From Deltaproteobacteria bacterium (GTDB taxonomy: Bacteria > Desulfobacterota > Syntrophobacteria > B119-G9): 7,638 bases of DNA. Shown here piece by piece: positions 1-4,907 of this stretch. Numbering within the stretch: the stretch's first letter is position 1; each line of letters begins with the position of its first letter. The position numbers were made by a program, and so were the translations under genes. The notes below the pieces were generated by a model. It ran no database searches. It was not told where the DNA came from and was given only the letters and a program-made list of their open reading frames with translations. Where the stretch lies: positions 1 through 7,638 of the forward strand of contig QMLL01000069.1 in assembly GCA_003646715.1 (NCBI GenBank), read 5' to 3'.

Positions 1-506
1 CTTACGTATTCTCTCCACTCTTCGAGCTTATCGTCTCTCACTAATGGAGAACTTTCCATTAGATATTTCTCCAAATTATTTCTCGCTTCTTCATCTAATC
101 TTCGAACCTTTTCTTCCCATTCCCTTTTTTCTTTTATTCTTTGTTTCTTAAATTTATTCACAATTTCATGACCAAAAGATAGGACTCTTAGTTGATCTAT
201 GTCTTCATCTCTTCTCAAATCATAATTATGAGGAATGAGTGGATTTTCATACAAAACTTCGTCATTTTCCCCAAGAATTCGTCGAATTGCTGAGCCATAT
301 CCAATAAATGGAATTCCTGCACCTTCAATCTCTATATTTACATAATCCTCAACATTTCTTAATGTACTTTCTTCTTCTTGAGGAATGCCATACCAAACAT
401 ATTCTATTTTAACTCCTTTACCAATGTTATTTCTGAGTGCTTTCAAATATTCTTGGATTTTGGTTTCTATATTTTCATCAGATTGGTTTTTCATATTACC
501 CGCCAT
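1..506 (-). CDS. Hypothetical charged protein, partial (C-terminus beyond left edge)
   Basis: An open frame runs on the minus strand from an ATG at 506-504 to the left edge with no stop, giving 168 residues of an incomplete protein. I do not recognise the family. The N-terminal ~30 residues are polar. Residues ~31-72 look like a small alpha/beta region (VKIEYVWYGIPQEEE, then VNIEIEGAGIPFIGYG). Residues ~112-168 are strongly charged and helical (KKQRIKEKREWEEKVRR), a likely coiled coil. There is no signal peptide or membrane segment. The start at 506 is preferred over the in-frame ATG at 494 because the TATA box at 526-538 is centred 26 nt upstream of it, the spacing expected for a leaderless archaeal mRNA. 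It is transcribed away from the rRNA region. Function unknown. Confidence 0.75.
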   Translation of the reverse strand, partial: MAGNMKNQSDENIETKIQEYLKALRNNIGKGVKIEYVWYGIPQEEESTLRNVEDYVNIEIEGAGIPFIGYGSAIRRILGENDEVLYENPLIPHNYDLRRDEDIDQLRVLSFGHEIVNKFKKQRIKEKREWEEKVRRLDEEARNNLEKYLMESSPLVRDDKLEEWREYV

Positions 507-525
507 AATTTTAATAAATAAGTTA

Positions 526-538
526 ATATTTATAAAGC
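526..538 (-). promoter_or_regulatory. TATA box for the leftmost minus-strand gene
   Basis: On the minus strand this reads CTTTATAAATATT, a close match to the archaeal TATA consensus. Its centre lies about 26 nt before the ATG at 506, so transcription should start at or next to the A of the start codon. There is no Shine-Dalgarno-like sequence in between. Confidence 0.65.
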
Positions 539-611
539 TTTCGATTCTTTTACTACTCATTAGTCTTTACAATATTTTTAGCGCACCCATTTTTACTCTC
601 CTCACTCTTTC

Positions 612-697
612 GGTTTCCTCGACCACATTGCACTTTCGCTATCGCTCAGGGCGTTGAACAGGCATTAATAGGAAACCTCGTTGCACTTCGGTTTCCC
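612..697. repeat. Intergenic inverted-repeat cluster (GGTTTCC / GGAAACC / GGTTTCC)
   Basis: Three 7-bp arms alternate in orientation: GGTTTCC at 612-618, GGAAACC at 671-677 and GGTTTCC at 690-696. The middle arm can pair with either neighbour, giving a short hairpin (12-nt loop) or a long one (52-nt loop). The stretches next to the arms also resemble each other, with TTGCACTT present in both loops. The segment lies between the leftmost gene and the putative RNA and has no convincing reading frame; the + frame covering 385-657 runs antisense through the start of the minus gene. It may be a degenerate intergenic palindromic repeat, or a structured trailer or leader. No function can be assigned. 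Confidence 0.5.
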
Positions 698-778
698 AAA
701 TTTCACCTTACGGCGAAACTTCACATATCCCTAGAACGTTATATCAACAATAAGTTTACAGAAACACATACCAAAACC

Positions 779-787
779 TATTTAAAT
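779..787 (+). promoter_or_regulatory. TATA-like box upstream of putative structured RNA
   Basis: TATTTAAAT is a good archaeal TATA-like element. Transcription would begin near 809, about 13 nt before the first strand of the long stem at 822. A second, weaker candidate (TTAGATATAA) lies at 799-808. This supports, but does not prove, a small RNA transcript at 809-913. Confidence 0.35.
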
Positions 788-808
788 GTATAGCTCTATT
801 AGATATAA

Positions 809-913
809 CGCTACAAGATCACTGTTCAGAGTCGTTCATACTTCGTGGCAGGTTGTATGAATGCAGTGATGAGGTTAAGGCTTTTCAGCCGCTACTGACT
901 TCTGAACAGCATT
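809..913 (+). ncRNA. Putative structured small RNA of unknown class
   Basis: This short segment can fold well. A 12-bp stem pairs CTGTTCAGAGTC (822-833) with GACTTCTGAACAG (897-909) with one bulged T at 900. Inside it are a 7-bp hairpin (TTCATAC 835-841 with GTATGAA 855-861) and a 4-bp hairpin (GGCT 879-882 with AGCC 887-890, loop TTTC). A competing 7-bp pairing, ATCACTG (818-824) with CAGTGAT (864-870), overlaps the long stem at 822-824. I tried tRNA, 5S rRNA, SRP RNA, C/D box and H/ACA models and none fits. A GTGATGA (866-872) and CTGA motifs are present, but their spacing is wrong for an archaeal C/D sRNA. There is no convincing ORF. Ends are estimated from the TATA-like box and the stem. 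It could also be a cis-acting element. Confidence 0.35.
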
Positions 914-1025
914 GCAACACTAAATATCGGGAGTGTAAATAAGCATTGAACAAGGAAGTGTAACTTAATAAACTGTGCTTTTATCAACATCATATTTTTA
1001 GATTTTGAAAATTTCATATACAGTT

Positions 1026-1043
1026 CGTTAGCAAATGCTAACG
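1026..1043. repeat. Perfect 8-bp dyad upstream of the 23S promoter
   Basis: CGTTAGCA (1026-1033) and TGCTAACG (1036-1043) are perfect reverse complements separated by AA. The dyad ends about 15 bp before the TATA box of the 23S gene, a position suited to a dimeric DNA-binding regulator or an RNA hairpin if a transcript starts further upstream. The role is inference only. Most of the surrounding stretch, 914-1058, is AT-rich with no gene that I can see. Confidence 0.4.
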
Positions 1044-1058
1044 GATGGTGTGTTTAGG

Positions 1059-1067
1059 TTTATAATT
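1059..1067 (+). promoter_or_regulatory. TATA box for the 23S rRNA gene
   Basis: TTTATAATT lies where transcription would start at about 1085-1092, inside the first strand of the rRNA terminal stem. The spacing matches the protein genes in this window. If correct, the 23S gene has its own promoter and almost no leader, rather than being cut from a 16S-23S precursor. Confidence 0.5.
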
Positions 1068-1076
1068 AAAACCGAT

Positions 1077-1095
1077 GAAACAGTCATATGTCCGA
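1077..1095 (+). other. 5' strand of 23S terminal/processing stem
   Basis: CAGTCATATGTCCGA at 1081-1095 pairs with TCGGGCATATGACTG at 4050-4064 over 15 bp with one U-G wobble. GAAA at 1077-1080 can extend the stem against the T run at 4065-4068. It brings the two ends of the rRNA together and is either an extended helix 1 or the precursor processing stem. I see no bulge-helix-bulge motif in it. Confidence 0.65.
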
Positions 1096-1098
1096 AAA

Positions 1099-4046
1099 GA
1101 CAGCTAGCTCCCATGCTATCTGACGGATGGTTTGGCTTGGACACTGATGAAGGTCCTGGCAAGCTGGGATAAGCCCGGGGTAGCCGCATGCAGGCTTTGA
1201 ACCCGGGATCACCTAATGGGACATCCTAGTCTCAGGACTATTTGCGCGCGGGATGACTTCGTGTTGTCTGCGCGTGCAAAGAGATACGCGGGAAATTGAA
1301 ACATCTTAGTACCCGCAGGAAAAGAAAGAAACATAGGCTGATGTGGATTCGTCTGCGTCAGTCTGCTTCGATGCCGTTAGTAGGGGCGACCGAAAGCGGC
1401 ACAGAACAAACCGAACCCTCCTGGAAACAGAGAGGGAATGTGGCGTTATGGGACTTGCGCTTCTCTTAGCTGGTCGATCTGAAGTCTTCTGGAAAGAAGC
1501 GCTATAGAGGGTGACAGCCCCGTAAGAGAAGACCAGAAAGAGAATAGCAAGTATCCCGAGTATGATTGGTTGGATTTCCAGTCAGAATTCGGGAGTCATC
1601 CACTCCCAATTCTAAATATTGGTCCAAGTCCGATAGCGGATTAGTACCGTGAGGGAAAACTGAAAAGTATCCGTAAAAGGAGATGAAAAGAGCCTGAACT
1701 CAGATAGCTATAGATAGACGGGTAAGGCCTTTGTTATGCAAAGGCTAAACCGTCGTCCGTTTCGAAAAACGGGGCAGGGAGTGCATCTCTGTGGCGAGGC
1801 GAAAGCCTAAGCGAAAGCGATCGTCCGCAGGCAACAACGGACAGCGTATGAAAGTGCGTTTAGTCACAGGGATGCGACCAGAAGCCGGGTGATCTTATCC
1901 TGGGCAGAGTGAAGTCTTGGGAAACCAAGATGGAAGCTCGCTAGTGTTGCTGGTACAAACCGCTCACGTGACCTGGGATAAGGGGTGAAAAGCCAATCGA
2001 ACCCGGCAATAGCTGGTTCCTTCCGAAATGTATCTCAGTACAGCCTGGTTCTAACAGCTTGTGAGGTAGAGTTACTGATTAGGTAGTCAAGGGGAGAGAT
2101 CCCCAGCTACCTTGTCAAACTCCGAATGCACAAGCATAAGGAACCAGAGTGAGGGTGCCGGAGTAAGTTTGGCATCCGAAAGGGGAACAACCCAGCCTGA
2201 AGTTAAGGTCCCTAAATACTGGCTAAGTGTCGAAGGTGGTCTTACCTCTAAAACAGTGGGGAGGTTGGCTTAGAAGCAGCCATCCTTTAAACAACGCGTA
2301 ATAGCGGACCCACCGAGAGGTAGGGCGCTGAAGATGGACGGGGCTAAGCCAGTTACCGATACTTCAGAACCTTGGCTTGGTCAAGGTTGGTAGGAAGGCG
2401 CACCGCGGGGGCAGAAGTGCTATCGTGAGATGGCATGGACCCTGTGGTGATGAGAATCCTGTCGGGAGTAGCATACGAGTCAGGTGAAAATCCTGACCAC
2501 CTGAAGGACTAGGGTTTCCCAGTAAAGCTTATCTACTGGGAGTTAGTCGGTCCTAAGGGCTATCTTAACCGAGAAGCCCGAAAGGGAAACCGGTTAATAT
2601 TCCGGTACTGCTCATACAACGTTTGTATCTTGTTTCGGACGTTTTGGGATAGGCTGAGCACAACCGTCGTTGTGTCTAACTGTATAATTCCGGGGAGTGT
2701 TGTAATGACGAGAACCGGAAGAAAGCAGGAATGGTCTGTCGTATGACGGATTCAGCCAATTCCTAGAACTCGTAAAAACGAAACAAGAGAGAAGTATGAG
2801 CAACCGTACCTAGAACCGACACAGGTGCTCCTCGCCGAAAAGGCGAAGGTGTTCGGGATAATCCATCTTAGGGAATTCGGCAAATTAGCCCTGTATCTTT
2901 GGTAGAAGGGGTGCCTGGTCAGCAGTGATCAGGTCGCAGTGACTAGGGGGACCCGACTGTTTACCAAAAACATAGCTGACTGCTAAACCGAAAGGTCTTG
3001 TATAGTCAGTGAGTCGTGGCCACTGGCGGTGTGTGAAACCCGGTTTCAACCGGGCTAAGCCCCGTTGTAGGCCGGCCCTAACTCTGAGGGTCTTAAGGTA
3101 GCGTAATCCCTTGCCAATTAAATGTTGGCCTGCATGATAGATCAACGAGGTCCCCGCTGTCCCAAGATGGAACCCGGCGAAACCACCTTTCTGGTGATTA
3201 GGCCAGAGACCTTCAATGGGAAGAGTAGACCCCATGGAGCTTTACTGCAGTCTATTGTTGTTGTATGGTTGTGATTGTATAGCGTAGGTAGGAGACATAG
3301 AAGCTAAGTCGTCAGACTTTGTGGAGTCACCAATGTAACACTACCCTTTCACGACTATACGACTAACCGAAGCAATTCGGGACACCAATAGGTGGGCAGT
3401 TTGACTGGGGCGGTACACCTCTGAAAAAATATCAGAGGTGCTCAAAGGTCGGCTCATCAGGGTCAGAAATCCTGATAAGAGTGTAAGGGCAAAAGCCGGC
3501 TTGACTGGATTCTGAAAAGCAAGGAATCCAGAGGCGAAAGCCTGACCTAGCGATACGCATGTTGTCCTGGATGGACGCATGTGACGTCAGAAAAGCTACC
3601 CTGGGGATAATGGTGTCGTGGCGGGTGAGAGTTCATATCGACCCCGCGCGTTGCGGCGTCGCTGTCGGCTCGCCCTCTCCTGGCTGTGCAGCAGCAGCCA
3701 AGGGTACCGGAGTTCACGGATCAAAAGGGCACGTTAGCTGGGTTCAGAACGGCGTGAGCCAGTTTGGTCTATATCTGTTGAAGGTGTTTCTGCCTGAGAG
3801 CAAGGAAGAATAAGTACGAAAGGAACATTCTTCCGGAGCCTCTGGTCTACCAGTTGTCTGACAAGGCAATGCTGGGTAGCTACGCTCCAGCGGATAAGGG
3901 CTGAAAGCATCTAAGCCCCAAGCCGCACTCAAAAATAGGCAGTTGGCACCGGTAGACGACCGGTTTGATAGGGCAGGGGTGTACGATACAAGCAGCAATG
4001 CGAGTATCTTAGCCTACTGCTACTAACGCCAAAAAAGCTAGCCTTT
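1099..4046 (+). rRNA. rrl: 23S ribosomal RNA, complete
   Basis: This is the large-subunit rRNA, about 2.95 kb, recognised from conserved blocks in order. They include GCAAGCTGGGATAAGCC near the 5' end (1159-1175), the GTPase-centre region (GGTTGGCTTAGAAGCAGCC, from 2264), CTTAAGGTAGCGTAATCCC (3092-3110), the archaeal-type GAGCTTTACTGCAG (3236-3249), the P-loop region TTTGACTGGGGCGG (3400-3413), the GGGGATAA core (3603-3610), and the sarcin-ricin loop (3813-3824). The 3' end is placed after CTACTAACGCC, where AGCTAGC near 1102 pairs with GCTAGC near 4038. Ends are approximate by several bases. I see no intron or large insertion. Several near-universal bases are changed (see findings), but surrounding helices are kept, so it looks functional rather than a pseudogene. 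No 16S, 5S or tRNA gene lies beside it. Confidence 0.97.
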
Positions 4047-4049
4047 AAG

Positions 4050-4068
4050 TCGGGCATATGACTGTTTT
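4050..4068 (+). other. 3' strand of 23S terminal/processing stem
   Basis: This strand is the partner of 1077-1095. It starts just after the mature 3' end of the 23S gene and runs straight into a T run, so the stem closes the transcript immediately before its likely termination point. Confidence 0.65.
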
Positions 4069-4073
4069 TTTTT
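4065..4073 (+). terminator. Oligo-T terminator after the 23S rRNA
   Basis: Nine consecutive T follow the 3' strand of the terminal stem, with further T runs at 4076-4080 and 4095-4100. Archaeal RNA polymerase terminates at such U-rich tracts. With the TATA box at 1059-1067 this delimits a single-gene 23S transcription unit. Confidence 0.6.
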
Positions 4074-4184
4074 GCTTTTTCTACGATTATGTGTTATTTT
4101 TTCAACTACGCACAGTAGCAACGAAACTTATTTAAGTCAACTTGTTTGGCCAATCCAAACGTTTTCTAATCTTGAACACCAAAA

Positions 4185-4194
4185 CTTTTATTAA
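4185..4194 (+). promoter_or_regulatory. TATA box for RNase P RNA
   Basis: CTTTTATTAA is centred about 4190, so transcription should start near 4215-4217, only 3-5 nt before the first base of the P1 helix. This predicts an RNase P RNA needing little or no 5' trimming. A small inverted repeat (GTTTGG 4144-4149, CCAAAC 4155-4160) lies upstream with no evident role. Confidence 0.5.
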
Positions 4195-4219
4195 GGTTAG
4201 AAATTCAAAGATAATCTTA

Positions 4220-4555
4220 CGTGGTAACTTGCAGCGCAACCGCCGTGCATCAGCATGAGGAAGCTCTGTCCACTCGTGTTCCTTAGACCGGAACATTCTG
4301 GTATCGGAGCGAGAGTTCCGAAACCGAGTACAGAAACGCTACCACCAATGGCCTTAGCTGTGATAAAGATGAGCAATGGGTCATTGAGTGGATGAGACGA
4401 CTCGGTTCCAGAAGAGTGCAAGTCATACTGACGTAACTGATGTTTATTGTCAGACAAAACGACGCATAGACAAATGGTTGCGGCTCAACTGATGACCCTG
4501 GTGGTGTGTCAGGGGGAATGAGTCAACAGAAGACGGGCTACTGCAAGTTACCACG
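4220..4555 (+). ncRNA. rnpB: RNase P RNA, archaeal type
   Basis: This is the catalytic RNA of the enzyme that cuts 5' leaders from pre-tRNAs. P1 is a perfect 15-bp helix (4220-4234 with 4541-4555). P3 is a tiny hairpin (CGTGC 4244-4248, GCATG 4253-4257). The conserved block GAGGAAGCTCTGTCC starts at 4257. P4 pairs AGCTCTGTC (4262-4270) with GACGGGCT (4532-4539), leaving one unpaired U at the place of the conserved bulge (E. coli U69). Other signature blocks are GAGTACAGAAACGCTACCACC-like (from 4326), a P12-like hairpin with GGATGAGACG (4386-4403), GTGCAAGTC (4416-4424), a hairpin CTGAC/GTCAG (4428-4453), and GAATGAGTCAACAGAAGACG (4516-4535). CGCAACC (4235-4241) can pair with GGTTGCG (4476-4482) as a tentative P2. 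Length (~336 nt) fits archaeal forms. It is an independent gene between the 23S and secG. Confidence 0.92.
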
Positions 4556-4562
4556 CTTCTGA

Positions 4563-4567
4563 TTTTT
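4563..4567 (+). terminator. Possible T-tract end of RNase P transcript
   Basis: TTTTT follows P1 by seven bases. The same T run is part of an 8-bp inverted repeat (TTTTCTCT 4564-4571 with AGAGAAAA 4593-4600). Either could end or trim the RNase P transcript before the secG promoter. Short and only suggestive. Confidence 0.3.
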
Positions 4568-4637
4568 CTCTGTGCTAACAAGCCATAGAAGTAGAGAAAA
4601 TAAAGGACTCTTTAATCAAATTTTGACAAATTAAAGC

Positions 4638-4647
4638 TTTTTATAAT
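4638..4647 (+). promoter_or_regulatory. TATA box for secG
   Basis: TTTTTATAAT is centred 25 nt before the secG ATG at 4668, with no Shine-Dalgarno sequence between them. It predicts a leaderless mRNA. Confidence 0.6.
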
Positions 4648-4667
4648 TTCTGTCGAGAATGATAAAT

Positions 4668-4820
4668 ATGGCTAAGAAGAAGGATTATATGCCGATGTCC
4701 ACAGCAGGATTGATAAGGTATTTTGACGAGGAAGAGAAGGGAATAAAACTTAAACCCTGGCATGTTTTAGCTGTGGGTGTTCTTTTCATAGCTGTTGTAA
4801 AACTCTTAGCATTCATCTAG
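4668..4820 (+). CDS. secG: Preprotein translocase subunit SecG (Sec61-beta)
   Basis: This 50-residue protein is the small subunit of the archaeal SecYE-beta translocon in the cytoplasmic membrane, through which proteins are exported or inserted. The hallmark block is present: a basic start (MAKKKDY), then PMSTAGLIRYFDEEEKGIKL at residues 9-28, which matches the family signature of STAGL-RYF followed by acidic residues and GIKL-P. A single C-terminal transmembrane helix follows at about residues 33-50 (VLAVGVLFIAVVKLLAFI), with a short or absent tail, as expected of a tail-anchored protein. Length is typical for archaeal Sec61-beta (~50-60 residues). The start at 4668 is set by the full basic N-terminus and the TATA box 25 nt upstream. 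It is flanked by a TATA box and a T7 run, so it is probably monocistronic. Confidence 0.95.
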   Translation: MAKKKDYMPMSTAGLIRYFDEEEKGIKLKPWHVLAVGVLFIAVVKLLAFI

Positions 4821-4827
4821 TTTTTTT
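4821..4827 (+). terminator. T7 tract ending the secG transcript
   Basis: Seven T begin at the base directly after the secG stop codon. This is a plausible archaeal U-tract terminator, and the next gene has its own AT-rich upstream region. Confidence 0.5.
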
Positions 4828-4878
4828 CCAGTTTCGAGACAAATGCAAAAATAAATGCGGAGATTTATTATGTTTATT

Positions 4879-4887
4879 TCTTAAATC
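4879..4887 (+). promoter_or_regulatory. Weak TATA-like box for the endonuclease IV gene
   Basis: TCTTAAATC, with core TTAAAT at 4881-4886, lies about 25 nt before the ATG at 4908. The match to consensus is weak, but its position agrees with the other genes here. No Shine-Dalgarno sequence is seen before the ATG. Confidence 0.35.
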
Positions 4888-4907
4888 TTTCGCGCTATTT
4901 TATTTTT

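Noticed and set aside
385..657. 90-codon plus-strand frame
   Set aside because: It overlaps the well-supported minus-strand gene and its promoter, and runs into the inverted-repeat region. The product is a Leu/Ile/Ser-rich shadow without a matching promoter.
866..905. C/D box small RNA (GTGATGA at 866-872, CTGA at 895-898 or 902-905)
   Set aside because: The C-to-D spacing (22 or 29 nt) does not fit an archaeal box C/D pair with guide. No internal D'/C' boxes or closing stem flank the boxes.
910..920. H/ACA RNA with ACA near 917
   Set aside because: The stem lacks a symmetrical pseudouridylation pocket, and the ACA is not at the expected distance from it.
507..1098. tRNA, 5S rRNA or SRP RNA in the 23S upstream region
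   Set aside because: No T-loop GTTCRA context with a cloverleaf, no 5S core, and no SRP helix 8 GGAAG/AGCAG signature was found.
1099..4046. 23S rRNA intron or homing endonuclease insertion
   Set aside because: The conserved blocks follow one another at normal spacing, and no long frame or insertion interrupts them.
2612..4457. Several minus- and plus-strand reading frames of 60-116 codons inside the 23S and RNase P genes
   Set aside because: They lie within conserved structural RNA genes. Their proteins are low-complexity or Cys/Ser/Pro-rich with no family resemblance, and the conserved RNA motifs explain the sequence.
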